A stretch of DNA of 64,000 nucleotides from Amorphophallus konjac (taxonomy: Eukaryota > Streptophyta > Magnoliopsida > Alismatales > Araceae): assembly GCA_022559845.1 (NCBI GenBank), contig CM040128.1, forward strand, positions 173,468,413 to 173,532,412. The letters are read 5' to 3'. The notes under the pieces were generated by a model. The model saw nothing but the letters and a program-made list of their open reading frames with translations, ran no database searches and had not been told where the DNA came from. Below are positions 46,136 to 58,489 of this stretch, piece by piece (within the stretch, counting starts at the first letter, position 1; the number at the start of each line of letters is the position of its first letter). The position numbers were made by a program, and so were the translations under genes.

Positions 46136-48505
46136 TGAAAAATTGTTACATTTCTTCTAAATCTTTCTCAACTAAGGTAACATTTTTTAAAAATTTTGAA
46201 CATTAACTAAAATACTTATTAACTGCTATTTTATTCTTTTATTGACAGGATGTTTTGGATGTTACTCACATGGAAGATAATTTTTTCTCATATAAAGTTT
46301 TTGTTGAGAAATTTAGACATAGTTGTTGACTTCAGTTTTGATTGTTAGTGTCACTAACATTTTGTTCTCCAAGAGGCAGGAGTCCAAAATATATCTCTCT
46401 CCTTAATCATCTTCGCATATACCTTCCAGAGGTAAATTCATTTGCACATATTTGTTATCATATTCATGGCATTGGTTACATATTTTGCTTGTATTACTGC
46501 ATCTGAATCATATGGTGTTCATTGCACTGGGATTTTTCATGTTCCAAGTATGGAGCCCACAAGTGGGCTTGAGTTTAGACAGTGAAAATGAGGGAGAATG
46601 CAAAAATGTCATGGAGTATATGTTTTCTTTAAAACCCCATGAAATATGTGTTCAAATTGCTACAAATATAATAGATGCATCACAACTGCGGATTTAGGCA
46701 TGTGTCTGTATCCATGTATGCACACACATCTACAGATGTATATATAACATCTCTGTCATTCATTTGTTAGCAAGTATGATCATATGTACCTTATGCTATT
46801 ATTGTAGCTACCATGGTCTGACTATAAATGTCATCTTTATCCCACTGCTCTTTTAGCTTTTACTGCATGTCCCCAGCATGCATTCCAACCTTTACATATA
46901 TTCTGTATCTCTGTGTAACCTTTTCATCTAGCAGAATTTCTGGTCTGCAAACTATGTTAAAATAACAGCCGGTCAGTCCCAACTTGTAACCCGTATTCAC
47001 CACTGAGCAAACAAAACAACCACACATGCTACTGGGTAGAAGACTATGCAAAAGGAATAACAACCACATGCTATTCACCTTAAGTTAGTTACTAACTACT
47101 TAAATATAACATCATAAATATGTAAAGCTGCAGCTATATTTAAAGACTTTTGAAATTAAAGCACAAGGCTAATATATTTATGGAATTAGTTTGTCATTGG
47201 ACTGCAGTTTTTTCTTTTTTTTAATAAACAGTGGCAAATTGTAAAAGTACATTAATGCAATACTGTTTTGGCTTAACACCTCTCTACTGCTCTGTTCTAT
47301 AGCTCAGGAAAAGTTGGTGCAATGGGTTCTCTATGGCTTGTATGTTATGACCTCTATTCTATTTTTTTATTCTTATTTTTTAAAAAGTAAATACTCTTAT
47401 TATGTTGCTCGTGTGATATAAATGTTCGATTTGCTTTATGAAATTTATGTTTAGTGAATAGTATTCTTCTTAGCAGCTTGAAACAGGATGAGTCGGAAAT
47501 TATTAGCTAAAGCATAATTAAGGAGGACAGATAATGGTTTGAAGGTTTCTTATTGGAAGTTGAAGCAATATCTAGCTTCCCACTTCTGGGTCCAGATAAT
47601 GGCATGTCCGCTTTGTTTCATTAGTCTTAGTTGAACTATCTACAGTTAATTTCCTTGTTTGTCAACTAGATAGAATTATGTACTCTCTAGATTTTTGCGA
47701 ACTGCTGATAGTTGGAGGTTTGATTTACGGAAATATACAGTGACTAGTGTTTCTCTATTAGAGATATAATTATGTCCTTCATCCTCGTGAGTAAAAAGGG
47801 GCAAAACGATGCACATTATAGTTTTCAAGAAATGTAGCATATTAGTGGGCATTTTTCTGATCAGTGTATGGGTATGATAACTTTATTTCTTGGGTTCTCA
47901 TTAGTACTTTCAGATGTTTCTTTGTCTATCACTTAGTTCCATATCCTACTTGCCATGTTTTATTTTTTAGATTCTTAAATCCTGCTAGTTGTTCGAGCTA
48001 TTCCAGAAACAATAATGTGACTTTGTATGAATTTATGGGTGTAAAGATGTCTTTTACTCCCATGAACCAAAAGGAAACAAAGAAATCATGTGTTATTGCT
48101 AACGATTTTTTTTCCCAGTTGTATAACATCTTTTGATATTCATGTGTTGTAAGGTTTCTGTGGATATGAGCTCTCCTCCATGATGCTTGTATTTCAATTC
48201 CATGGCCTGCTTTCTCTTTTTCCTGAGTATACAAAGTGGACGAGCTAGTAGTCCTTCTCTATTAATTTGACTTCATTGTTCCTGTCCGATTGTAGTGTGG
48301 AACACGGAGACCTTAGAGTTGCGATTGACGAGGTACTTGAATGAGTCTGTATAACAAAATTGATACCCATGTACTCATCTTCCTCCGGCAAAAGTGATCT
48401 TTGGTATATTGTCATCTACAGCAGGGAAAAAAACAAATGCATCTACTTGAAGCTTGAAGCACCAGCATTTCCACCATTGGCATTTAGGTCTAGGTTAGTC
48501 ATTAC

Positions 48506-48541
<36 letters not shown>

Positions 48542-49680
48542 CGCTGGAAAGCAATTCTTTCACTATTTTGCTCTTTTCTAATCATGTTTATTATTCATTC
48601 TTCCTTTGATTTAGTAAAAGAGAGACCTGTTGATGCTAGTTTCTCAAGTACTGTTCTATCAAACATTCTCTTGTTCTTAATGGAATCTTAGAAATATAGT
48701 CTTTGTGAACTTGTGTTTCGAGCACCGTGTACAAGAATGAAATTGCTCGACTTTTTAATCCTCCTCTTTTTGATAATTAGATGTTAACTTATCAAGACCA
48801 TTCGACCAATTTCACTCCTGAAATTAATTTTTTTTAACTTAGCAGACTTTCTGTATGGTCTATGCATGTTCACTAAAACATAAATGTCCAGCTATCACCC
48901 TTTGTTTACTTGGTTGTCTTCTCTTTAATGCATAATCTGAAATCAAATTTAACATTGTGGAGGCTTGGGACGTTACCACCCGCACTGATGGCGTTCAAGG
49001 GCCATGTTCATCCCATCAATCCATCTTGGCACATTGTAGAGAGGCTTTCTGACGGTGCATCTACTCATCTAAGCCTTTAATGAAACTTTAGTGCTTCTGG
49101 AAGATTGGTTGTTTTAGAGCATAAATTCTGCAATTTGAAGGTAGCATAGCTGCATAGGTTAGGAGCATCTTGTATGGGTCAAGTGTTATGTTGGTATTCA
49201 TGCAGTCTTTCCATGGAAATCTTGTCATGTTGGCTTCTTGGTTAAGGCTTAATGTCTTTAACGGAAAAGATAGACCTTCTGTTTATTAGTAAACAAAATT
49301 GGTGTTATACCCCACTCTCTACTAAAAATAAAAGATGTTTTATGTATGAAGAAAAATGATGATTACTGTCATACTGTGTTGCTCACCTGTCGTTTTTATT
49401 AGCACAAGCATAAGATTTTAACTTTAGTGTTATTCTAACATATAACATCTAGAGTAATGCCCTCCAACAAAATATATTTGAAATTCTATACATAATGACC
49501 GAGTTTTTGGGTTCCCCATCAGATTTGGGCCATACGAAATTGACTACAGATCAATTGGAAATATTACGACTTGCACAGTATCATATAGATGTTTACCCAT
49601 CTAACTTAATAAAGTTGAGACTAATCTCATGTATAAAATATGTTAAATTTATAGAGTATTCTGAAATCGGAGGGAATAAT
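46136..49680. other. 3' internal region of element D, no clear gene
   Basis: About 3.5 kb of AT-rich DNA with intron-like splice signals (TTATTGACAG at 46240-46249) and no long ORF. It might hold 3' UTR exons or decayed captured host fragments, for instance around 48300-48500 and 48955-49080, where short plausible peptide stretches occur. I could not identify a source gene. Confidence 0.5.
48508..48538. repeat. (CT)15 microsatellite
   Basis: Uninterrupted CT run inside element D. Confidence 0.95.
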
Positions 49681-49834
49681 TCAGATATTCGAAAATTTTA
49701 ATTCGAATCGAATACGGATAGATAATACAAAAATTCGTCAGATATCGGATCAAAATTGGATAATTCGAATTTTAAAACGGAGCGGATACGGATAGTCATA
49801 TATTCGCTTCGTATCCGCTCCGTTGACAGGCCTA

Positions 49835-49842
49835 GCGAGAAG
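49835..49842. other. Target site duplication GCGAGAAG, right of hAT element D
   Basis: Second copy; the RNase H reading of element C resumes here. Confidence 0.97.
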
Positions 49843-50746
49843 CATAAGCGACCACCCTTCCATTTTACATCAGTACACTGCCTAGCCCAACCTTCGATGC
49901 ATCAGAATAGATAGCAAAGTCATCCTCATTGTTAGGCAAAACAAGAATTGGTGCCGATGTCAGCCTAGCCTTCAGCTCTTGGAAACTCTTCTCACAGCTC
50001 TCAGACCATATATATTTGACTCCCTTTCGGGTCAACTTGGTTAGTGGCGCCGCTAGAGATGTAAATCCCTCAATAAAGTGACGATAGTAACCAGCTAACC
50101 CTAAGAAACTCCGAATCTCTGTGGGAGATTTAGGAGTCTCCCATTCCAGAACCGCCTAGACCTTTGCGGGGTCAACGGCAACACCAATGCCTGAGATTAC
50201 ACGCCCGAGGAAATGAACCTCCGTCAGCCAAAAGTCACATTTGCTGAACTTAGCATATAGCTCATGCGCTCTTAGCGTCTCGAGAACTATTCTCGAGTGT
50301 TCCCGGTGTGAAGTTTCATCAGGAGAATATATCAGCACATCATCAATAAAGACAACCACAAAGGTATCAAGATACGGTCTAAACATCCGATTCATCAAGT
50401 CCATAAAAGTAGCAGGGGCATTTGTCAGACCAAAAGGTAGCACCAAGAATTCATAATGACCATATCTCATTCGGAATGCTGTCTTGGATGTGTCTTCTTT
50501 CTTTATCCTCAACTGATGGTATCCCGAACGTAGATCAATCTTTGAAAACAATGTGGCTCCTTGCAACTGGTCAAACAGGTCATCAATGCGAGGTAAAGGA
50601 TATTTATTCTTAATGGTCACCTCATTAAGTTTGCGATAGTCAACGCATAACCTAAGAGAACCATCCTTCTTCTTCACAAATAGAACTGGAGCTCCCCATG
50701 ATGACACACTTGGACGGATAAACCCCTTGTCTAACAAGTCTTGAAG
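49843..50746 (-). pseudogene. pol: RT and start of RNase H of element C
   Basis: Continues the gag-pro frame after a TAA at 50747-50749. [45 protein letters not shown] and catalytic [15 protein letters not shown] at 50156-50158 follows DPAKV; the frame then gives [13 protein letters not shown] and the RNase H start [13 protein letters not shown], with a TAA at 49865-49867 and VVAYASR just before element D. All three stops sit where related elements have, or probably have, glutamine. Confidence 0.9.
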
Positions 50747-52597
50747 TTACTTTTTTAACTCTGACAATTCTGCTGGGGCCATTCTGTAGGGTGCCTTAGA
50801 GACAGGTGTTGTGCCAGGTAACAAGTCAATGGCAAACTCTAACTCCCTTGTAGGTGGCAACTCGGGCAAATCCTCTGAAAACACATCAAGGAATTCCCGA
50901 ACAACCTCGATATCTGATATAGTCGGTGATTGATCAACATCTGACTTCGTGACTACGCTTGCCAAGAATGCATCGTAGCCCTTCCTCAACATTCGCACAG
51001 TCTTCACTACTGAAACTACTAACTTCTTCCCAGCCATATGCTTCAGTAAGGGATGAGAAAACTCTTTCTCTCTAGGGATGCGAAAAATTACTCTCTTCCT
51101 TCGACAGTCTATCAGAGCGTAATGCTCTTCTAACCAATCCAATCTTAGGATAGCATCAAAGTCTTGCATAGGTAAACAACAAAAATAACCAGGCAAAGTT
51201 CTTCCTTCTATATTAACTGATAGTGAGGGGATGTGCCTCTTGGTAGACACTGCTCCTGCAGGTGTGTGTACCAACAGGGGCACGTCTAGTTCTACTGATT
51301 CAATTCCAAATTCTTCATGCAATTGACTAGCAAACTTCTCAGAGATGAAAGTATGTGTGGCACCGGTGTCAAACAATACTCTAGCATGAATACCATTGAT
51401 AGAAATAGTACCTTCTGTGAGGTCCTCCGCCTGCTCGGCATCCTCTCTCGCAAGTGCAAATACTCGAGCTGGCGCTCGAGGTCTCCCCGCGGGTCTCGCT
51501 GCTCCATTTGCGGGTCTGGCTGCCACTGGAGCTGCTGTTGCGGATCTGGCTGCCACTGGAGCTGCTATTACTGCTACTGGCCGAGCTGCTACATGTTGCA
51601 TCATCTTCGGACAATTTCGAATCATGTGGCCCTTCTCGCCACAACGGAGACATCTGCCGGTGGCGATCCAGCATACTTCTCCGCCATGTCGCTTGCCACA
51701 CTGTTTACATTCTGGTTTGTTGCTGTCCCAAGCTGGTGGTGTGGTCTTCCTTGCCATGAACGATCGTGACGGATTTGTCATCACCTTTTTACCTTTATCA
51801 TTCCGGTGAAAGGGTGCTGATGGTCTTTTTGTTGAAGTCCTCTTCTCCTCCTGATATAACTCCATGTCGCTCTCTTGACGACATGTCGCGCCAAGAGCCG
51901 CCTCCATAGTAGCCAGATCTAGTGCAACTAGGCGGGTCCGAAGTGACGGTCGTAGACCCGCCACAAATTTCTTCACCTTCCTTCTTTCATATGTACCAAT
52001 ATGTGGTGCATATTTTGATAATTCCGCGAACTTTGCTTCATACTCGAGCACGGTCTTCGACCCCTGAGTTAGGCCCAGAAAGTCTTGCTCCAGCTTGTCT
52101 TGAATATGTTCCGGTATATATTTTACCATAAACAGCTCCGTGAATTCTTCCCAGGTAATTTCATGCTCCAGTCTGTCTGACTGATTCCTTAGAACAGACG
52201 CCCACCAAACATCCGCTCTCTCTTGTAACATGTACGCCGCCAAGCTTGTCTTGTCTTCATCTGCACACCGGATGACCCGGAAGATCTTCTCGATCTCGCG
52301 GAGCCAGTTTTCAGCCATGATTGGCTGACACTCCCCCTTAAAAGAGGGTGGTGCCATCCGCCGAAACCTCTCCATCATAGTCACCCCTCCTAAAGCCTGC
52401 TCCTGGGGTGATGCTGCCTGAGTCTGGAGTTGCGCCTGTAGTGCTGCATGCGTCTGCGCCAGGGTCTGCATAGTCTGAACCAGGCCTTGCATGAATATCC
52501 CATAGTCCACCAAAGGTGGTGGGGGCGGAGCTGGGGGTCCTCTCGGCTCCTCCTGAGTATCGTCATTCTGAGCTGCACGACGACCTCCTCCCGCCAT
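50747..52597 (-). pseudogene. gag-pro: gag-protease of element C, ends at a premature TAA
   Basis: The start at 52597 (MAGGGRRAAQND) is preferred over the upstream ATG at 52648. A proline-rich N-terminus (PAPPPPPLVDYGIFMQGL) is followed by the gag domain: FKGECQPIMAENWLREIEKI, RADVWWASVL, FTELFMVKYIPEHIQDKL, TVLEYEAKFAELSKYAP. Zinc knuckle CLRCGEKGHMIRNC, preceded by a partial CKQCGKRHGGEVC. An Ala/Pro-rich spacer repeats APVAARP-like units. Protease: VLFDTGATHTFISEKFA. The frame ends at TAA 50747-50749 in the linker before RT, the same aligned codon as in element A. Confidence 0.92.
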
Positions 52598-52708
52598 AGT
52601 CTGACAATACAAATATTCGGTTAAGTTTTCATCATAACTCCCTACCAACTAAGGATTTTTAGAATGTGGATTAAGCTGATAACCATTTATGTAAATTCTC
52701 AATCTTGG

Positions 52709-52720
52709 GCTCTGATACCA
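52709..52720 (-). promoter_or_regulatory. Primer binding site of element C (initiator tRNA-Met)
   Basis: Minus-strand TGGTATCAGAGC next to the LTR end at 52726. Confidence 0.95.
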
Positions 52721-52725
52721 CTCTC

Positions 52726-55700
52726 TGTGACGTCCCGACTCGTAAACTCGGTCCAGTCGTAAAGACTCGCGTCGGATCCCGATCGGAACGTCACAGTGGG
52801 AACAACCCAAACGGTACAATTACAATTGAGAATTATACATAAACACTGAGATATCATTGCAGCGGAAATGAAAATACTCAATTCATCAGCTTACAGACAA
52901 AAGACTACATCCACATAGATAGAAATAACGATAACAATTTCACCCGTCTTTTATTACATAACCAAATTTCACACACATTTTTTTTTTTACATAAGACACA
53001 ACTCATAGCATAACTACCTAAGATAAAGACTGGTAGTAAAATCCGAGCCGCGGTCAAACACTGCGAGATCACTCCTCGCTTCCTTCTACCGCTTCTCCTG
53101 AAATTTTTCAACGGGGTGAGTCTACAAATAGACCCAGTAAGAGACTGAGCATAGTCCCCAGTCAAAACATGTATCAACATATCCAAAGTGATTAGCGGTA
53201 ATTTGTTTCATAAAGTCATTCTATTTTCATTTGACAAAGAAAGCATGTACATTAAAACTTTATTCTACCAATGATAAAATAAAAATTCATCATTTGTAAA
53301 CATTAACGAATGATTCCAGTAATGAATCAATGAATAGTAATAACAGTTTCAGTATCAATTGAGTGAGCATTAATAGTCATATTAATGATGACTCAGTGAA
53401 CAGTAACAGTAGTTCAGTGTCAATTCAGTCGGCAATAACAGTTGTTCAATTTCAATTCAATAAACAGTAATAGTGGTATAAATAGCCAGACACAGTGCCC
53501 AAACCACCACCAGAAGGACAGTCAGTCGGTACTCGATCACCTAGGTAAATAGTGATGAGTCTTGGTTACTGCGCAGAACCGGGAGAAGTCCTCTCCACCT
53601 TAACCAGTGGTACTTGTCCACCTCCAGGATTTCATTCCAGTTACCCTCGGGGCCAATACAGTGTGAACCTCCCCATATGGGTATTTCTATAGTTTGGTTC
53701 CAGTCTCCCACTATGGTGGCAGTGTCCATTTGACATTACAAACGGTACGATAAAAATATAAATATGACTTATATGAAATGGACACATGCCACTCAAAATT
53801 CATACTGTGAACATTAATATACCAATACTGAAAATTATTTTTCTTTTTCTGAAATTTTCAAGTTATTCAAATATAATGACGTATCTATATATCAAAATTT
53901 ACTAAATCTGTTTACATGTATCAGGATGTCTTGAAATTTTAGGGAATCAATACATTTACAGAAATGATCAAAACAGTAAATTTTCATAATTTTTCAGAAA
54001 GTATTTAATATTTTTACAGAATTATTTATAATCCATTTATACATCAAAAATTTATAATTCTGTTATCCAAACTCAGAATATATTACAATTTCAGGAATCT
54101 AATACATTTTCAGGAAAGATCAGAACCGAATTTTTTTTTCATTATTTTTCAGACAGTAGTTAAAATTTTTCTGAAATTACTTATATTCCAACATACATCA
54201 TAAATTGACTAAATTTAGCTAATAAATTTATAAGACCCTTGAACTTTTACAGAAACTTACATTTGTATGTAACAATGCATAGAAATTTTTTTCATAATTT
54301 TATATATAAAAATTAAAATTTTCACAGAATTATTTAAATTATCCAATACATGGAATATTAACTAAATATATCCACAACACTCTACAAGTCACCATAATTT
54401 TTCAAATCATCATTCTTAAAACTTTTTATTATTTTTCACACTGCATTACTATTTTTAACACTATATTATTATTTTTCATACTAAGTAAGAAAAAGATATC
54501 CTGAATAATAAATCAACGAAATATATCTAAAATGATCAGATAGTTTTTAAAAATTTACAGAATATTTTTTCAGACAGAAGTATCTTATGTAAAAATTTTC
54601 ATCATTTTTCATTTAGTATGTCTATTTTCTAATTTCTTTATATCAATTTCTAAAATTTATAATAATTTATAATAATAATTTTTAAATGGAGACAATTATA
54701 CAGAATACTTGCAATGGCCAAAATATATTGAAAATTAACTTACAGATATCAAAATATCAGTTCTGTGATTTTTTTAGATTTTTTACAGAATATTAGTATT
54801 TATTCAAATTTTTTAATTATTTATTTAAACATTGATAATTATACCAGTGATGATTCTGATATCCTAATGCAATGATATTTTCATAAGTTAGTTATAACAA
54901 ACATTTAAGTCTTCTGGTAAAGTTTCAAGATTTTTCATGTATTATTTATATTTTTCTCATAATTTTATACTTCTATTAAAATATCAAACATTATCTAATA
55001 TTACTTGCAGATATAAATAATTATTTATATTTGCATAATACAACACACTCAATGTCTGGACCATACTGTAAAATTATAAGACTTTTGTGAACATGGTTTC
55101 TAATTTTCATAATTTATATACTATTATTTATATATTTTATCATGTATGAAAATTCATTAAAATAAATATCATGATCCAGAAACTATGAAAATTTTTATGC
55201 ACATGGATCTCACAGTAAGGTACCTTCTTACAATTTATTGATATTTTATATCATCCTTTGGTATTTTAGTATAATTTAAACACCTTTAGGATAATATTAA
55301 AATATCTTTAAACATGAAAATAAATTAAAACAGACATAGAAATTTTTACAAAAAGTTCATAACATCAGGTTTCAGGATTATGGAAACTCTCTCAATTTAT
55401 CATACACCATTGCTAATTTTAAGATATTAATCACTTAATTATACTATTAATCACATGTTTTAACTTAATGATTTAATACTAATCCGACCAAGATAAGATT
55501 TCAGATTATGAAACTGCGATATATAGACTTAACTACCTATATAAATGCTAATTACACACCATAAATCATTCTAAATACGCTAATACATGCTAATCTATGG
55601 GATAAAGTGTTAATCTCTTACCTTAAAAATACTTAAACACTCCTTAATGACCTTCACACCTCCCCCTGTTGCACTCCACGAACTCAACTTCCAAGAGGAG

Positions 55701-56325
55701 CAAATGAGCCCCCTATACCCCTCTATTTATAGGGATTTTTGGCTTAATCAATCCTAACCACCCACTTAATCTAATTATTGAGATTAAATCATTTAATTTT
55801 ATGTTATTTTATTAAAATTAGTCATTCAAACTTCACCAACCCCTCACCTAACATCTTTTGACTATCTTACATTTTTTCTTTTTTTTTATATATATGAGAC
55901 ATGTGTTATTTGACTAAAAAAGGAAGATAGATTAAGTAAATAATAAAAAGGTTTAACAAAAAATTTTTTTTTTTAATAACTCATGCCGCAAAGCGGCAGC
56001 AGGGGGGGCGGAGCGGTGCCCGCTCGCCGACGCGCGCGCGCGCGCACGCGGGCGGCCTCGTGGGGCGGCGCCCCCACTTGTTTTTTTAATTTTTTTTCAA
56101 TTTAAACCTTCTTATATTTTTTTGTATTTATGCCCTTTTCTTTTTGTTTAACCCTTTTCTTTCATTTTTTTTGTTCCAAATCCTTTCAAATTTTTTTTAA
56201 AAAAACAATCAACATAATTTTTGTTTATGACTAAATAAACATAATAAAATAAAGAATTTAAATATTTGGACATATAAAATTTTTAAACAATTAATAAACT
56301 ACTAAAAAAATCGTAGGCCATTACA
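52726..56325 (-). repeat. 5' LTR of element C (3600 bp, uninterrupted)
   Basis: Plus strand starts TGTGACGTCCCG and ends GCCATTACA. TATA box at 55724-55731 (minus). 53760-55600 is very AT-rich; 55980-56080 is a GC-rich block with CCGCAAAGCGG and a CG/CGCG run. It matches 26606-29977 plus 40713-40950 with many substitutions and small indels. No genes inside. Confidence 0.93.
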
Positions 56326-56330
56326 AGCTC
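56326..56330. other. Target site duplication AGCTC, right of element C
   Basis: Second copy of the duplication at 26601-26605. Confidence 0.95.
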
Positions 56331-56545
56331 CCTGGAGCTGGAGGGGGAGAGGGGGCAGGCAGGGTGGGGGGGCAGATCTGGGAAGGGGGGCCCTACTCAC
56401 TATAGTCAGAGGGGGAGGGGTAGGGAGGGTCGGGGGGTAGGGTAAATCTAGGAGGGGTCGGGAGGGATGGGGAGTGTTCGTCGGAGGTGGGGGAGAGGGA
56501 GGGGGAAGGTAAGCTACCGAAAGTGAGGGAGAGGAGTGACATGCG
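56331..56545. repeat. G-rich minisatellite, right half
   Basis: Resumes CCTGGAGCTGGAGGGGGAGA, GGCAGATCTGGGA and similar units seen at 25985-26605, two to three units, then merges into unique DNA. Confidence 0.8.
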
Positions 56546-57143
56546 GCCCCCTTCTCTCGCTCTCTTAAAAATACAAGGGTATTTTTGAGATTTTACATTT
56601 CTAAACGATTTATGTGAGCATATTCTTGAAATATTCGTCGGCTTTGATGGCATGAGAATCATAGGATCAACGTATATCAATGATATTTTTGATAATAAAA
56701 AAAATATGGTGATAAATACAAATATGATATTTTATAGGGATATAGATGTAAAAATCTCTTATCAAAAAAATATATTTGATCATGCCTCAAAATTATTATT
56801 TCTTTTGAAAGTTTAATTTAATTTCTCTTTTAAGGGGATTTTTGCATTAACCCCTTAAAGATCGTGCATTTCTAAAAGTCTTGAATAATGAGTATTTAGA
56901 AATAATCCCCTTTACGTTCCCTCCACGTGTAAACAAGCCCCTGGCCCCGGTGAGTGGTGATCCCGGCATCCCGCAGCCCACCGGGGGTATTGGGTGATTG
57001 GGTGTATATTATTTGCAAATTAGAAGACGACAAGACAACTCGCAACTGACCATGACATTGCTAATAGCCGGTCCTTCTCTCCAAGTCCAAACCCGTCTTC
57101 GCCGACGCGGCAGTAAAGGGAAAGGGCAACCCTCGCCGCCCGG
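56546..57143. other. Intergenic DNA and presumed promoter/5' UTR of the J-domain gene
   Basis: AT-rich to about 56900, then GC rises towards the ATG at 57144. TATATT at about 57004 is a weak TATA candidate. No gene seen. Confidence 0.4.
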
Positions 57144-57869
57144 ATGGGAGGGGGACGGGCGACAGCGCCGCCGCCGGAGGAGGAGGAGGACCACTACGCG
57201 AACCTGGGCCTGCCTTCCGGGGAGGAGGGCGCGAAGCTCTCATTGAAGGAGATCGAGCGGGCGTACAAGATCAAGGCCCGGGAGTGCCACCCGGACAAGC
57301 GCCGCGACGACCCGGCCGCCACCGCCGCCTTCCAGCGGCTCGTCTCCTCCTTCGAGATCCTCAAGGACGAGGCCGCCCGCAAGGCCTTGGACGACCTCCT
57401 CCGCGCCCGCCGGGAGCGCCTCCTCCGCGAGTCCCGCCACGATGCCAAGCGCCGCAAGCTGGCCACCGACCTCGAGGAGCGGGAGCGCGCCGCCTCGGCG
57501 GGGTCCGTCCTCGACCCCGTCGAGAAGGCCCGCCGGGAGGAGGCGGAGGCCGCTGCGAGGCTCAAGGAGGAGCTGGCGCGGTTCAGGGCGGCGATGCTGG
57601 CCAAGAAGAGCGCCGGGGCGGGGGAGAAGGGCGCCGCCAGTTCGGGGGGAGGGAAGGAGGAGGGGGATAAAGGAGGTGTCGGTGGCCATGGTCTGGATAA
57701 AGAGAGGGTTCTGAAGGTTTCGTGGGAGAGAGCAGGAGGGGAGTACAGCGAGGCCAAGCTGAGGGAGATCTTCGCAAGGTTTGGAGAGGTGGAAGATGTG
57801 ATGGTGAGGTCGAAGGGGACGAAGAAGAAAGGGTCGGCGCTCGTTGTCATGTCTACCAAGGCTTCTGCC
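57144..57869 (+). CDS. DNAJC17: DNAJC17-like J-domain/RRM protein, exon 1 only
   Basis: A J-domain co-chaperone would stimulate Hsp70 ATPase; in yeast and animals the J+RRM members of this family are linked to the spliceosome, so a nuclear RNA-processing role is inferred. Exon 1 encodes 242 residues. The J domain spans about 17-85: HYANLGLPSGEEG, IERAYKIKARE, then the HPD motif (H49-P50-D51) and FQRLVSSFEILKDEAARKAL. A charged coiled-coil linker (KRRKLATDLEERERAA; RREEAEAAARLKEELARFRA) covers 105-155, then an RRM begins near 188 (RVLKVSWERAGGEYSEAKL, REIFARFGEVEDVMVRS). The exon ends at 57869 in phase 0 with donor GTGAGT; read-through into the intron gives an unlikely hydrophobic tail. Strong GC-rich codon use suggests a monocot. 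The rest of the RRM and the C-terminus are not in the 6 kb that follow, which is TE debris and element G. The gene is either interrupted or has a long intron. Confidence 0.9.
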
Positions 57870-58489
57870 GTGAGTCTCTTGCACTTACTCTTCCTTGTTT
57901 TCCTGATCAGTTGGTTAATCACATATTGAAGAATATGACTTTATTCTGTGCCCTCCTTTGCTAGTAATAAAGAAAAAAAATATGGAAGAAGAAAGTAATA
58001 TTAAGACATGTAAATATGAAGTTGTTGCAGAACAATTCATGACAGTTTGCACATCAGAATTCGTGTCATTTGAACTTTAATTACTTCACATTGTTTTGCC
58101 TAAGTAGATGGCGCCACAAATTTCACTAAATGAGAGGAAAAAAAGAAGTACACGAGTGTGCTCAATAAAACTTTAAAAAATAGTACACCCTCATACAAAA
58201 TGAGTTATTTAAGCAATTTCCAAAAAGAACCCAGTCCGTAGAAGTACTCAGATGCCCAGATGGTATACGGGGCACCCTAGATACACAATCTATCCGGTAA
58301 AAGGGAGCTTCGTCCACCCTCTCTCCCCAGAAGAATGGCCCACTCAACGACTTTGCTCAAAATAAACTTAACTAGTCTAGCTTTCCATTTCTTATTTCTC
58401 CCAAACTAGCCCAAAGGGTCAGTGCAGTGCTAGCCACCATGCTCTCTTATCTCCCTTGTCTGTCCAGTGCCACCTCCACTCTAGAAAGA
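57870..58489. other. Intron 1 or downstream DNA of the J-domain gene
   Basis: AT-rich with stops in all frames and no exon-like continuation of the RRM. 58240-58400 on the minus strand may be further LINE debris, given the LINE fragment that follows, but the match is weak. Confidence 0.45.

Larger units (their letters stand above)
42483..49834 (+). mobile_element. Element D: hAT DNA transposon, 7352 bp, complete ends
   Basis: Perfect 16-bp terminal inverted repeats TAGGCCTGTCAACGGA / TCCGTTGACAGGCCTA, 8-bp target duplication, and an internal plus-strand transposase. Subterminal regions (42490-42650 and 49680-49825) are packed with GGATACGGATA / TATCCG and ATTCGAAT motifs in both orientations, likely transposase binding sites. 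With an intact ORF it may be autonomous. It is long for a hAT element: 1.5 kb precede and 3.7 kb follow the transposase. Confidence 0.95.
26606..56325 (-). mobile_element. Element C: old Tekay/Del-like chromovirus, about 11.6 kb without inserts, holding B and D
   Basis: Minus strand order: 5' LTR (52726-56325), iMet primer site (52709-52720), gag-pro-pol (52597 down to 40997, interrupted), polypurine tract (40951-40966), 3' LTR (26606-29977 plus 40713-40950). Element B is inserted in the 3' LTR and hAT element D in pol, each with its own target duplication. The LTRs differ clearly more than those of A or B, and pol has many stops, a deletion and a frameshift, so C is the oldest complete insertion here. 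Confidence 0.95.

Noticed and set aside
57194..57922. Antisense ORFs of 242 and 214 codons over the J-domain exon
   Set aside because: Shadows of a GC-rich coding exon; the plus-strand frame has clear J-domain and RRM motifs.
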